Assembly (NCBI GenBank): GCA_022577435.1
Contig: JAKOON010000011.1
Location: forward strand, 7,161,501 to 7,225,500
DNA from: Embiotoca jacksoni
Lineage: Eukaryota > Chordata > Actinopteri > Embiotocidae
Direction: 5' to 3'
Length of the DNA stretch: 64,000 nt
In this document: in pieces, positions 1 to 14,468 of the stretch
Position numbering within the stretch: position 1 is the stretch's first letter
Layout: each line of letters starts with the position of its first letter
Translations under genes and position numbers: made by a program
The notes under the pieces: model-generated
What the model was told of the DNA's origin: nothing
Database searches by the model: none
The model's input: the letters and a program-made list of their open reading frames with translations, nothing else

Positions 1-1341
1 AGGGCAGATAATCTTCAGACTGATTGCATCTGTGTGATCAAGAGAAAAGTAGTCTTTCAGGCTTTTGACTGCTTTCCAAGGACACCAATCGATGTGGAAG
101 TGTCAGACCGTGGCAAACATGTCATTGTGGCTACATATTGCTATGTCATAAAAGTGTAGATGTCTATGGGGCAGAGACTAAAGAGAGCTGAAAAGTAAAG
201 CAAATGTATGGCATCAGAGCTCAAAAGAGATGTGACAGAAAAGCAGAACTCTTTCATGTGTAATGTCACATAGATTGTCCTTTTGTAGCCACTACTCTGT
301 ATCCACCAACAAATCTATACACTAATTTTAGCCAGTGCATCAAATTCGTCATGGTGCAATTGTAGTGCCAAAAGAAAAGTTTTCATTAGGGTGCAACATC
401 TGGTAAACATGGATATTTTTTATGATTTATGATTATTTGCCATCTATCCAGTCGATATTGAGATATTTTGCCAGATCACAGGTGATCACAAACGTTAATG
501 GGAATCATCTTCTGAGGACTATGAGTGGTTTTTTTTTGTATTAAATAGTGGTTGAGATATTCAAGTCTGGAACAAAGAGGTGGACCAAACGAGAGATCAA
601 ATGAACCACTATTTTCTATTCAATTTCTTTTATATTAAATGTATTTTAAAATGTATTAAAGTATGAAAAAAGTAAGCAGTCAGAATTTTGAGAATAATTT
701 ATTTTATTCTTTCAAAGCAACACTATGACACTTATTGAACTGTGGCCACAAGTGAAAATTAGGAATAATGTTATTCAGTTATCATTAAGCTGAAGTGATT
801 TGCTTCAAGGACTTGCCAGACCTGCATTCTGTATCTATTCTATTCTAGGCTATCAAATTTATTCCAATTGTATTTTGTAGTAATGAAGTAAATAAGATGC
901 TTACAGTAAATGCATTGGAGTGAAAGTCTATATTCTATTTCGCGAATGTATGAGTAAAAGTGAAAATTGGCAGAAGTACAAACCCAAAGTAAAGTACAGA
1001 TACTCAAATAAAAATACTTAAGTGCTGTACCAAATATTATTACTTTGTTATATTAGACCATTTGTAATTGTTGTAGTCCTCAGGGATATTTGGAGTTCCA
1101 CTTCTCCACATTGGTCAATATGTGTATTGGAGTTCCAATTTTTGTCAGAGTGATTTAAAAGATAGTAAACCTTATATTGAAAGAGCCACAAACTTTTATT
1201 TAAGACTAACTGAGAAATAGGGGAAAGCAAGTTTTCTAAAAGCCATTGCCTTTGCTTAATGTTTAAGTCATATCAACCTGTTGTTATATGTCCTCATTTC
1301 TATTTTAGTTGTACCTGTGCAGCAAAATCAGATTTATTGCA

Positions 1342-1344
<3 letters not shown>

Positions 1345-1422
<78 letters not shown>
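1345..1422. repeat. (AC)39 microsatellite
   Basis: An uninterrupted alternating A/C run of 78 bases, in inferred intron 1. The Thr/His-repeat open frames that cross it are artefacts. Confidence 0.98.
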
Positions 1423-1423
<1 letters not shown>

Positions 1424-4400
1424 ACTTACATCTTTAAATTCAAACAACCTCCATAAAACAATATCACCTCCATTAGAGGGAAAAACAACTCTCCAGTCAA
1501 TACTTGTAAACTCCAAATTGTTGTCACTGAAAAATCAAACCCTGTAAAGGCTGCTATGTTGTTAGCGACTTATAGATTGGTCCTAAAATATATCAATCTG
1601 TTATATCTGGCGGTGACTGTATAACATCTGCTCTCGGTTAATGCTTTAGTATCGTTCAGCTGTGACATGATAATGTGACCTTGCTTATTTGTGCCCAGCT
1701 CACAGGCAAAATGTTGTGGAAGCCATTACACAAGTGGATCACTTTGGCTTTGAATTCTTTGAAGAATGCCATTTTCTCATGTTGCTTTGCATGGAATCTC
1801 TCTGTCCTTGCGATAGATGGGTAGTGCACTCTCACCCACATTTATTAGAGACCCGTCATTGCAAAAGAAAAGGGTATCGAAGGTTATCCTACTGATGCAA
1901 TGCATGATGATAAGACTGATTTAAGAATTCCACTGGCAGTGGGTTCTCAGGTGTCTTGGCAGAAGTGAGTTTCAAAAGCTTTTTTCACTGACATGAAATC
2001 TTACAGTTCTTGGTGGAGTTATCAACTCGGTGCCGCGAGCATTACGAAGGGATTTAAACCACTTCAGTCATCTCTTGAATTCGGGCTTGATTTTTTTTTC
2101 CACACTTCGTGCAAAATGAGCCTTTTTAGATGCAAAAATCGATAACTTAACTCCCTCACACTTTCATTCATATATTTACTCCACGTCCTCAGCAGGAGGA
2201 CACACTTAAGTGCAGGCACCACAAGGCAATTTTACTTTTGTCACCCTCGCTGCACCATCAGTTTTCTCATCCTTCTTCAAAGAAATTCAAGCTCCGGTCC
2301 AGTGTGTGTCTCAAACTCAAGATGCTCCTACCTCAACAGCCTTTTCTCTCCTATGATTTCCCAACCTGTTATTATAGATGGCCCACAGAGTTGCCATTTT
2401 GCTTTTGTGAATTGGGTGCAAGGAGCAAGAAAAAAACAACAACTTTGTCATAATTGTTCTATCTATAAGAAGATGAAATAACAGACTGTCAATCTCTTAA
2501 TTAGATTTATTCTACTTGCCTAAGCAAGTAGAAAAAAGGATGGGTAACCTTGGGCATCTGTATCACTGATATTTCAACCATGAGTGATGTACCAAAGAGA
2601 GAAAGCATTTTAAAGAGCGCCACAGTGATGTAAAGACATTTTATGTTGAGCGGCATCTCAGTTTATGACTGGCTATAAAAAATGAAGAAACTCTTTCAAA
2701 AGCTTTTCCTCAGCAAAAAACCCAAGGCGGTCACAAGGTAATTATCTGACTGAACCTTTCACAGCTTCTGTTAGTCACAAAATCTGAAAAAGAGAAGGCA
2801 GAGTCTGACAAATAAAACTGGGTCTGAGCATTGAGTGAAAATGATAGACAGCCTTTCTCTTGGCATCTTTATTTCCATTCCCTGCTTATTCCCTTAACCG
2901 CTAAGCTCACTCAAAGACTCAAAATTCTCCGTGGCACTTTTGGGGGAGGATATGGATAAAGAAATGCATGCCGTGAGCACTTCTTGCTGCAGGGAGAGAC
3001 CTCTGAGTTCATCTCATTTCAGAGTTTCTGAGCAGCCGCGAAATGACTGTCTGTTCTCTCCCTCTGCTCCTGCTGGAGCGTGCAGTGGACTTCCTCAGGG
3101 CCATGGGAGACCAGGCTCCTCTCTTCCATGCTGTTTACCACCTCACTGCTGTCAGAGGCGCACAACTCTCCTCCAGTGCCACTGATCAACACAGTCCACT
3201 GTATCTCTGCCAGAGGCGTCTCACTGCACACATGCCTTAACTCTTAAAAAAAGAAGCATTTGGGCCGTACTTACAGATATTACAGTTAGACTTTTAGAGG
3301 CTAAACGTATGATCATCTATAGTTTGACTAGCGGGGTGCATGCTGGCTCAAAGTCTAAATATCTATCGAGTTAGTTTCCCTGAGGCTGCATGACAGTCGT
3401 CTCTGAGGAGTCCCAGGTTTGTTCATGCTTCGACTGTCACACACACACACAGGCATGATCGTGCAATTAGACACAAAGATTCCTCACTCACATGCATTAA
3501 CAGCACAAGCAAGCATGCACACATACAGTTTACACCCACACACAGACAATCGCACACATACGCACAGGCATTGGAACGACACAAACTGATCTCAGGCTTA
3601 TCTCCCCTGCATGCTTTTGTGTGCGGCATGTCTGCATTGCACGGTCTGATCGTTGGATATTCTCCCCCCAATTACATAAATCTCAACACATATGCCGCCA
3701 CACATACTGTGGAGTGCTCATTATACTGAAGCACACAACCCCTAACAGCCCTCCGACTCATGTTTAAATCCTCCCTCCACCAAGCAGCAGATACAGATCC
3801 TTGAGCTGTAAAAAAAAAAAAAAAAAGACTTCTGCAGGAGCTTTGTGCAATTACAGCCCTCCGCAGACCACATCGCTTACATTTTAGGACTGCTTTTAGT
3901 ATGACTGTGTTATGAAATGTCATGGTTTGGAATTACTGTCCTCTAGTAGAACCCATGATTCACTTTTATAGTCACCGTACAATCCGTCATAGTCTTTACA
4001 TAAAAGTCTGTGTGACTCAAGATGCATTCATTCATTTATCTCATCAGCCGTTTTTACTCAAATGTTTTCAACCTGATACTGAAGGCCAAGCTTTCAAAGT
4101 GTAATTTTGAAAACAAAGTAACACATTTGTTGAGGAATATAAATTTAAAAAAAAGACTTTCATTATCTACTATTCTTCCTGTGTGAAGAATAAATAAACT
4201 TGGGCCAGAGTAGTTTTTGGAACAGACAACTGTTGTGTGTCCTTTTGTTGTCTATATTTTTCAAATTTGAGCCCCTCTGGTTTTATCTTCAGCCCTCAAA
4301 TATCATGCTCAAGTGCAGAAATACTTTGTAAACACTGATCCAGCACAGCTCACCTACAATCTTTATTACCCTTTTTCTATCCTTTATTCATTGTTTGGAC

Positions 4401-7400
4401 ACTACTTTATGGAAACAACTAAAGAACTATTCATGGATTTGAAGGTGTTTGTCCGAAGGATTTTTCCTGTTAACACTAGAAACACCTTCCCTACCTGAAT
4501 ACATGGGTCTGTCCGTTTCTCTAGTAGAGTGTTGTTTCCAGTCGTTGCACCTCACGGTGCGTAGACCTTCGGTTAATTCTGAAACTATTGGAGCAGCCTT
4601 TAACCAATCAACATGGACCACCATATGATGTATGTTGTTTGCTAAAAAGCAAGTTGTAAACAACAGAGACCCTACCCTAGTGAGCCACTGAATGAATGAC
4701 CACAGCAGGCGTTGCAGACTCCGGCTTCCATTCCTCGATATTTACCGTTGCTACAACTCGTCTCACCGCTTCATCGAGCTTCACTCCCGCCGCCATTATT
4801 GGAACTCCATTAAGAAACAAATGCTTGACTTTGATGTCATCACACTAAGCCACTCCTACTGGTCACTGATTGGTTTGCCCTTCAGAGTAACGAGGAAGGA
4901 TTTCAATAGCTGAAGACATTAAAACCAAACCCATCACATCAAAATTATGGGTAACCACAATGTGTTAATTTCCCTTTCCTAGGTGTTCCTCTCTTTAGCC
5001 TAATAATTAATGCTGTACATTACACTATTCGTGGAAGATAAAGTGCACATAATAATCTAACTGATGTCCATTTTAATAATAATAATATGTAAATCTGTGC
5101 CTACAAAATGTAAGAGATCTGTACAAACTGTGAAACAAAACAGTATCATTATTTCTCCACATGTATGCAAGTATTTTAAGATAGTAAGTAAAGTAAGTGA
5201 ATATTGAATTCCTGCCCATTCCCTGTCCTGAACATAATTAATATTGTGGTTTGCATTATTTGAGTTCCTGGAGCAGCTGCAGTGCCTGATGTCCAAGGCC
5301 CATTGACTTTCTTACAATGTAACCTTGCTGGAAATGCCAGAACATTACTCACCCTGCTCCTTTTTGCCAACTCACTGCATTATTCTTACCCACTTAACTG
5401 CATCTAATATTATATATTTGCACAAAAAAGCATCCTGAGTGTATAATATATAGTACACCTGAAATGGATTCACTTGGATATGATTACCATGTGCAGAGTC
5501 CTTGTTATTTATGACAAGAGTCTCCCTCTGTCTATGCCCATCACAGTATCATCTGTCACTGTCACTACTTTTATTTGACTCCCTTTCAAAGTGTGGTTAC
5601 TTCAGTCAGAGAGGAAGCTGGTCACATTCATAAGCTCGCCGAGGCAATCTGTGTTCCTAAATGACAACAGCAGAGACCACGTAGTTAAAGTTGAAGCCTT
5701 TGATTACCCCTGTGGGTGCCCTCGTGAGAAGGCTAACTGCTGCTTTGCTCCGCTCAGCACATTTCCCGCTCCTTCAAGAGCTCTCGTCTCCTAGTTCATC
5801 TCATCTAAACAACCACCGGCTCCTTAGCGACTCCCTGCGCGGCCATTCCCCCTCCTCCCTTTCTGACACTGTACAATGCACAACACTGGGCCCAAAGGCA
5901 ACGGACAGAACTTAAGTGTCATAAAAAGCCCATTCACGTCCCAAATGTTTCTTCCAAGCAGAAAGCTTTCTCCTCTCTGCACAACTAGCAAAGTGCTGTT
6001 CATTGCTGTTGCTCAGTACCTCCACCAGGGAAATGTGACACCTCGCTGAATGAGTGGGGAAAAATTTTCCTCCCGCAGACAAAGACATGTTTGGATGCTG
6101 CTGGAATTTCTCCCCTGTTGGGCATAACTAATGCCCAAATGGGAAGGTTTACCTTTTTTTTTTATTCCCATTTCTTGCCTGTTACTCTGACATACATCAT
6201 TTTCAGGCGAGTGGCGATGACGGATGTATTTTAAATGCCATTCTTAACAGCTGTTACCTTTTGGATCTGATTGATGTAACTTGTGGTGCAACACATTGGC
6301 TGTTTAAGAAATGACAGCTTCCAGGACAACTCATTTTCAGCATTGTTTTTGACCATGTAATATGTAATTACGCTTTGCATTTTCATCCCTGCAGAGAAAA
6401 GGAGGACATTTCAGCTCTTTCTGTTTTGCCGTCCTTGATGATAACTCTCAGATGTATTTATATGTTTGGATCAAAAAGCATGCAAAAAGGTACAAGTTGC
6501 AAAAAAAGCAATTGCTCCCCACTGCAGACACTCTAATGGGAGTTCAAAGAATGATCAACGGTGTCATCCAAAACTGTTTTAATTCTCTTTTCAGGCGACT
6601 TCATTTATTTTAGTTAATTAGTTATTCAAGGACAGAACAGGAAAAATGTTCATTATTTGAAATATATTCATATATTTAAAAAAAGAGGGATTTCTCAGAG
6701 GAATAATTTTTCTTTGTGTCGTGGCCGAATTTAAAATGATTTCTTCTGAACCTATAATCTCATAACATGTTAAAATATCTATTTTTAATATGCCAATGAA
6801 TAATTACGCATTTGTGATGAATCCTTCTTTTAATGTTAAGCGATGTACATTTGCTGCCAGTGGTTTTATTTAAGAAGATTTTGGATGCCGTTATGAAAGT
6901 GAGGAATGTCTTTCACTGTCTTCATGCGGACCAGCAGTCCCAAAGAAATACAGCAAAACGTGTGCTTTTATTTGATCATATGTGTTGTGCATTTGAAAGG
7001 TGACATGAAAGACAGATGCTTGGAAGAAAGAGAGATAAAAAGCATGCCGCTGTTCATGTTCAGACTCAAGACTTTATCGACAGAAACGACCCAGGGGCCA
7101 TTTTGGACCTACAGAGGCTGTAAGATATTTTTCAGAGGCAAAAACATCTCAAGTTTTGAAGAAACACAAGGCTCTGACTTATTGCTGATATCTGTACGGT
7201 ACGAAGCCCTGCCCCATCCATTTTGGTCGGGTCACTATACTTCATTTTCTCTCATTTCTCTGAAAGGGGAAAATATGATTCCACCTATCGATTGCAGCAT
7301 AAATGTGTTGCCTAGTGATGAAAGATGAGGTGTGCTTTGCTTTTATGTGATCCGATTAACCTCCAGCTGGGAGTGGGCTCTTTGCTCTGCCCCAGTTCTC

Positions 7401-8884
7401 CTGCAGTGTCAGGGTGCATGTGATGGGCACTTAGAACGATTAGTGTGCCTGTGTGTTTTGTTTGTGTTGAGATATCATTCAGGACATATCACTAACCAGA
7501 GGATTATATTCCCTGCTACTGACCACAGTTTTATATCTAGTGGCCTGCACTGAATTTAAGAAGGTCCACTTTGATAGACTGTTATTGTGAGACCCACAGA
7601 TAATAAAATATTGGACATATTCCTCCTGGTTCTTCTTACATTGTAGCAAGGTATTTGTTTTAAACAATTAAAATACCCAAACCATGATCTCCTCTCAAAC
7701 TTAATCATGTGTTTTTTGTTGCCGAGACCTAAGGCACCTTGTATCTCTTAGACAACAGCGGACTGTATTTGACACCTTGAGAGTGAGAAGGGTTGAGTAT
7801 TATGATACTTTAAAGCTCAACTAAATTTCCTAAAACCAGCCATAAGGGGCTCAATAAAATAATTGAAACAGTTTTGGAGGTTTTCCATAGTTTAGCAAAC
7901 TGTCGTGCTGCTCAGGGGTTTTGGAGACATTCTGCCTCCTCTATCCTTTATGTGCACACAAGGCTTTATCAGAAACCGTCTTTGATAAGGTTTTTAAACT
8001 TCTTGACTTTGCCATTGGCATTTTCTCCGTCTGAGCAGCAGCTGACATTTTATCAAGTCCTCCAAGAGTCCAAAATACCCTTTTTATTCCATTGTTCTGC
8101 GGCTGAAAATATGAAAGTAACCTATCGTACTGACGGGCAGCGGGTCCATTGATGGTGCGTTCGAGGTACCCTTAGCAGTTCCTCTACAGACCGATTCCCC
8201 TCAAAGAGCAAATGTTTAACAAAAGAAAATGCCATGTAAAGATCACGTCTTAATGTCTTATCTTGTGGACTTATGACAATTTGGGATTTCTAAAGTTTTT
8301 TTAAATGTCAGTATTATAAGACCCAAAACAAGATGGGCCTTCCACTTAAAGTAAAGTGTGTGCACTTCCTGATGCAAAACTGATTCAAATAGCAGCCTCA
8401 ACAAGGATGAAAATGTTGTTGGTACTTAATAATTTGATTGACTTTGACTTTCTTCAATAAAGACCTTGCTTGTCATTTCTTACAATAACTGGACGTCGCT
8501 GCTCACGTCATCTCCACTCTTTCTGTAGGTCTGAAAGGTTGTTCAAAGTCATTGAAAATATGACTCATACTCCGCAGTTTAGTTTGAAAGTTGAAAAGAC
8601 ACATTTTCATAATCACTGGAGGATTATTGTAATCCCCTGAGGCACAACATGTACGTGCATTAATTTTCAATATTATTCGATACATAGCTGAATGTCTCAT
8701 CGTTATATCTTGGATGCTAAATTATGTCATCACCCAGGAAACATAAACAAGGAAGTGAGAAACGAAGCAAAATATGTTTCATATTGTAGATTACTTAAAG
8801 TGGCAACAGTTTGCTTTGATGACAGCTCTGCACATTATTGACAATATCCCATTAATATGGATTTTTTCTTTCCAGCTGTCGCTC

Positions 8885-9020
8885 ATGTGGGAACTGTTGA
8901 ATTGTTGGGTGACTCTATATTGTTGTAAGGTTCTGTTGTAAAGACTTTACTATGTTAAGTGCCCTGAGATGACTTGTGTTGTGATTTGGTGCTATATACG
9001 GTAAATATAGTTGACTTGAA
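8885..9020 (+). repeat. L2/SINE-like 3' tail relic
   Basis: The segment has the order GTTGGGTGACTC, then TGCCCTGAGATGACTTGTGT, then GATTTGGTGCTATATA, then a TTGACTTGAA end. This is the pattern of the common fish repeat tail ending in GGCGCTATATAAATAAAATTGAATTGAA. Recognition is by eye against recalled consensus; exact limits are uncertain. Confidence 0.45.
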
Positions 9021-12000
9021 TCTTAACCATCTTCTTGAGGTGTAATCACCTGGATTGCCTTTTAAAACGTTAATTTTCTTGCCTTCTTAATGCGTTTGAA
9101 ACCATCAGTTGTGTTGTGACGAGGTAGTGTCGGCAGACATTGGACAGGCCTATTTAGCTACTATAGTAATCCACATTATGGCAACAACTGCTCAACTAAA
9201 CAAAGAGAAACAACAGTCACTTCAAGATAAGACTAGGACATTTCAAGAACTTTGAAAATGCCTTAAAGTGCAGTCGCAAAAAGCAGCAAACGGAGGAGAG
9301 AGAAAGAAAGGAGAGTAATGGAGTTCTGATTCAGATCATCATGATCATCATTACTAAAATGTAAACAAACCAAAGGTCCTATCAGAGTCCATTAAGAATA
9401 CTTAAAAGAAAACAATCCACCATCATCTCTTTCCCACTATATCCTCTGCTGTTTGTCTTCCCATATCTTACCTCGATCACTTCTCCCTCTATAAATCTAT
9501 AAATCTCATAGAAGAAATCTGTTAATTAACATATTACTGAAGTCGGCACACTTGATATGTTTGATCAGGGAGTGGTTGCAAGATGCGCACATGGTGGAGG
9601 ATAAAGACGGGATGAGAGGAGGAGGAGGAAGATGAGGGAGGCAAGATGAAGGGATTATATTTCTTGGGTGAAGTTCTACTCATGTCGCCAGGGATAAGAA
9701 CAGGTGATTATGAGAAGTGGTTTGATTTGAAGCTTGACGTGTCTGTCTTGGGGACATAAAAGCTTTAATGACATTTTTTTCAAGTTTACTTTCGAAGTTT
9801 TCACTCTGCCTGCTGTAGGAACGACATAGAAAATGTTTTAAATGCATTTTAATTTGTAGCTCAATGCTCCTGTGGGGGCCTCCTGGCTCACACTACATGA
9901 ATATTACATCAAGACATTTAATCCTGAATCTAACATCTGTCTAATGATGAGGTCCGGTTCGGCTGCATGTTTGATATGTGATCAGACTCCTCAGCCCACG
10001 TCCTGAGGGCCTGGCAGTGCCCAGAAATCCTCCACAAGAGTTTACAGCCAGGATTTACCACAGAGGTTAAGTTATCTGCACAAATCATTCCCTTTTTCAT
10101 TTGCAGAAACAGTCCTGCGGACATGATTTACAAGTACAGTAGCTGCAGACATGAAATCCAAGGGCAACCCAGGGCCACAAATCACGGCAGCTTTGCCTCG
10201 CTGTTTACAACATCCTATTGGTGTCATAGAGAGGGACATATTCTAAATCTGAAATTACAAATTACATCATTTTTTCAGCTGTAATGAGGTATTTAGTTTC
10301 ATCTGTGTCATAGTAAGTAGAAACTAGGACAGCGTGTCGCATCCCCCAGAGGGAAGGATAGACAGGAAAATCCTTTCACTCTGCTGTAAGCATGATCCAG
10401 CAGCAACTAAGCACCTGGTCCCCTCTTGACATTGGTCTCGCTTTTGTCAATTTTAAGGGTAAACATTTATCTCGCAGTGCAAACTTTGAAACAGCGCTCT
10501 GTACTGTCTCAGGGAAGGTCTTTACATCCTTTAATATTCCTCCCCGCAGGGAAGCAATGATGTAAAAAAACACAGTTTAACTCTGCAGTAGTTTGAAGGT
10601 GTGCAACATGCATACTAACATAAAACAAACTGCGCAGCGAACAGTGCAACTAATTTATATTTATGGTTTGTCGTTATTATTTTAATTTCTTACCGATATC
10701 AGTCAGACATTTTACTATGAATGCATTTGATTATAAAGGAGAGAGAGAGGCCTGTAATTAGGTTCAGCTGTGGGGCTGTTTTTCATTTGGGCAGCCAACA
10801 CAATTTTAAAGCCGTAGTGGCAACATGGGCAATAGTTAGAACAATTACTCATTATTTGGAAGTACAATGGAGACCATTCGGATGGTCGTTGATTTCTTGC
10901 TTTAGTTCAAATCCTAATAATAATGAGGCCAAAAGAGACTTTGCTGCTCTCATGTACTTTACAATGCCTACACTTGTTTAAATATTTAAATGTAAAACTG
11001 ACGAAGGAAGGACAACAGTTACACTTACCACGAAAGCGTCAGTGAGGCTGGTAGTGAGATGAAGCAACAAGCAACAAGCAACACACACTCACACTCACAC
11101 ACACACTCACACGCACACACACACTATAGGATGGGTTACAGTCAAAGACAGCGCCTCCTGACGATAGACATCTCTCCAACACACAAATGAAAGGTAGATA
11201 ATGAAAATGTCATCTCAGTAACAGCCACTGTCCATAGTACAGTATGCCCTATTACTATTATTAGCCTGGTGCACGGCACAGAACAAGGCATGCCACCTTT
11301 TTATTTTGACTTTCAGGAAGTCATACTGGGAAATATGAATCACTAGATGTATGTAAGGTAATTTATGTAAGTGTACAAAAGTCAGTACACACAGAGTATT
11401 GTTCAATGTACAGAACAACTTAAAATATTTGGATTTTCCCTAAAAAAAAAAAAAGTTCTTCATACTCCGTCGTGATATTTGAGCATCAGATTGTCCAATC
11501 CATTTTAAACATTAAAATAAAACAAGGTTTTACGAAGGTGAGGTAACCATTCACTACATCTTTGTTATTGAAGTGCTGCTCTGGTGCCTGGTTCTGTCCA
11601 TCTAGCGGAACAGTTGTTGCTCTGCAGCCATGGATTGTCACAAATAACTGCCACGTCACATCTCCCACAGCATGCAGGGTTCAGGACAGAAAATCAATGG
11701 GCTCTCATGGGCTACTCCATCAGTCCAAATATCTCGAGCTTGATGGTGAAGAGAAAGAAGGGGGTGGGGAGGATTTGCAGGGTGGCTGGTGTTATGGCTG
11801 TGTGTCGCCTGGTGATGGTGGATGGTCATGGTTTATGAGTGTGTTGTGTCCTGCACTGAAGATGTAGTAAGAAAAAAGAAAAAATTTAGAAGCCAATTAT
11901 AGCTGGGACATTTGTTTTCATATCGGAGCAAAAACCTAAGTTCTGTTCCCAAAACCAAATGTCGATTTAACACAATTTATATTATATTACATATTTTATG

Positions 12001-13543
12001 TAAACAAAGATCTCCACAGATCCACATGAAGCACATGTGGGGTGAGCATGTAGTAGGTCACAGAGGTCCACAGAGGAGTCGATGTGCACACCTTCCAAAT
12101 CTTAACAAAGCATCAAGAAAGCCACTTAGTTGATTTTAGAGAACACTTCAGAAACATATTGCTTGGAAAAAAATACCCAAAACATCTTGTTTTAAAAATA
12201 TATATTTGTTTTATCTTGCAAAACATTTCATATTTAAACGTGGTAAGTTGATTAGAGGTGATATGTCCCTCCAGCTGATCAATGAGAAATGACGATACCT
12301 CCAGAGTGTCAGACTCAATCTTCCTTCTGTACAGCCCCATGCATTTTAAAATCCTTCTTACTTATCACAATATCACCCAGCCTGTTCAATAACAGCCCGA
12401 ATCTCGCCATGTCTCAACCCAAGCATGAACTTAATCAAATAAACGAGGCATATTCCTCAGTTTATCAGCTTTCCGCAACATTTCATTCAATAATGGCTTT
12501 CACGTTACAGCAATATTGGTTATATTGTAACGAGAAACATTTCACGTTAGAAGGACACAGGTATCAAACGGAGATCAAGTCACACGTAAACATACAAAAC
12601 AAAATTACAAAAGAAACTGAGGATTGATTATATTTGACGCTAGTTCAGGCATCTAATAACGCGAGAGAGCAACAGACACTGCCTGTTTCCTGATAACAAA
12701 GTGCTAGTTTCAATCCAAAACCACAATAGTAAACCATTTACTCAAATTATCCAAGCTATTTTGCTTATTAACCATACCTTTAGCATAGGACTGTTACTTA
12801 ATGAAAAGGTTAAATATTTATTTTTCAACAGTGGTTTTTATCTGCAGGATACTATATCTCCTGCTATCGGTATATGATCCTACGGGTGGTATCAGAGGGT
12901 ATAGGGTCAAATGACAAAAACTGTAGGTTTGAAGACTTGATGAGGACTTACTTTATGAAACATAAGAGACTGTTAGAATTACAGACAGCGGAAAAAGAAA
13001 GCAAGAGAGAAAGACACAGACAATAAAGTCTAAGGAGAAAATAGTGAAAGGAAGGAGAAATTGAAGGACAGTGGGGGAAAAAAAGATAGAGTTAGGGCGT
13101 CATAATGAAAAGGATTGAGAGCAGGAGGGAACATGGACAAGCCTGATAAGCCAGTGACTGAGAAAGATGCAAGTGTTTTGAATAGTCTAACAAATTCTTT
13201 TAAATAAGAGCAGTGGCTCATGAAAGTGATATCATATGGAAATGTCTCCAACAAACCATTTAACATTCACCGCTGGAACCGACTGTAGATATGAGTACCT
13301 CAGGTTGCAGGCAATGCATGCTAATGTTATGTTAAATGTGAAGTGCGGGTGTCCGTTTGGTGAATTATTTCAAACAATTGTCCTCATTCAGCTCTTTGAT
13401 TTCATGCCCGGATCAGGTTTTGCTGATCGGCTTTAAACAATGAATTTGATTTCTACAGCTAAAGGTGTCACGATAAGGAATTTTTCCAGGTTGTTGAAAC
13501 AAAGGCTTACAGTTTGAACAGTCATTTTCTCATTTTGTTTCAG

Positions 13544-14468
13544 TGGTGGACAGCAAGGTGATCCTGGAGGGCCTGCAGAGGTACGGCCCCACGCCTATCT
13601 ATCTGCCTGTCAGCTACCGGATCCTCAATGCCGAGTCAGCGTTCTTCTTACAAGAGGCAAACCAGGACTTAATGAGGAACTCCAGCCTGCAGGCTCGCAC
13701 AGAGTCCTTCTTCGTCCACCAGGCCCGGCAGATGCCTTTTGTCAATGCTAGCTACGGACCGCTGTCTGTCCAGCAGCCTGTCCCTCTGGAGCTGCTGCAG
13801 ACACAGCCAGGGCCTTTTAACACACCCTCCTTCTCTTCATCATCAGTGCCAACATCAGCAACGTCAGCGCCTCTCTTTACATTCAACTGGAAGGTCCACA
13901 CTTATATTATTAGTGAGCGGATTCACCCCAGCTGGCCGAAGGTTCAGGTGTTGTTCTACATTGCGGGAAGGGACTGGGATGATTACAGCGCCATCCACAA
14001 GCTACCCTGCGTCCGGATGTTTGCCTTTCATGAAACTCAAGAGGTGCGTGGGACATGCAGACTAAAAGGTGAGCTGGGTATATGCGTTGCCGAGCTGGAG
14101 CCCCTGGCCAGCTGGTTCAGTCCACCCACTGTCAGGCCGGGAAGGCAAAGGGTCTCAGAGCAGGCCCAAGGCACTCCAGTGGAGCTCTACTACATGGTTC
14201 AGACCACAGACAGCGGAGACTGCAGCGCGGAGGACGCCAGAAAGGGAAGCGCCGTTCGCACCGACCAGCAGAGGCCGCTGGGTTACTTTGCAGGGCACAC
14301 ACCTATGCAGCGCATCGGGAGTGTCAGGCTGTTTCAGCCGCTGTCGGAGCTGAAGCTGGACAACAACTTTGTGGTGATGACACCCTCCAAACCCATCCGG
14401 CAGAGAGAAACAGTCTCCACCTTTCTGGCTCTTTCCACACTTTCTTCAGCGCAAATTTTCACCCTCAG
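13544..14468 (+). CDS. tmem132: TMEM132-family transmembrane protein, large N-terminal exon (exon 2)
   Basis: This exon encodes about 308 residues of the extracellular N-terminal region of a TMEM132 protein, a single-pass neural membrane protein family proposed to act in adhesion through cohesin-like and Ig-like domains. The reading frame is open throughout. Family hallmarks, numbered from the codon at 13543: LPVSYRILNAE (21-31), EANQDLMRNSSLQ (38-50), VNASYGP (67-73), PKVQVLFYIAGRDWDD (132-147), VRGTCRL (168-174), CVAELE (181-186), WFSPP (191-195) and GTPVELYY further on. Asn46 (NSS) and Asn68 (NAS) are potential N-glycosylation sites; Cys156, 172 and 181 are candidate disulfide partners. 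A Ser/Thr/Pro-rich stretch (87-110) looks like an insertion relative to recalled mammalian paralogs. The acceptor is pyrimidine-rich ending CAG at 13541-13543; the donor is CAG|GTGAGT at 14469. The exon begins with the last two bases of a split codon and ends after two bases of one. Full family length is about 1,000-1,100 residues, so this is partial. The paralog is unresolved (C, D or E most likely). Confidence 0.95.

Larger units (their letters stand above)
1..13543 (+). other. Inferred end of TMEM132 intron 1; no exon recognised
   Basis: Since the exon at 13544 starts inside a codon after a clear acceptor, this 13.5 kb is read as intron. I looked for a signal-peptide exon with a donor leaving one base of a codon and saw none. 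Contents: a degenerate dispersed-repeat fragment near 300-590, a CA array at 1345-1422, CA-rich imperfect tracts at 3438-3550 and 11080-11125, an A17 run at 3810-3826 and an L2/SINE-like tail near 8885-9020. The remaining stretches (1424-8880 and 9020-13540) show only AT-rich unique-looking sequence, with no frame longer than 140 codons and no family match. The open frame at 6906-7328 has no recognisable motifs. Confidence 0.7.

Noticed and set aside
6906..7328. 140-codon open frame in inferred intron 1
   Set aside because: No family features, no plausible splice context for a TMEM132 signal-peptide exon, and no promoter-like sequence.
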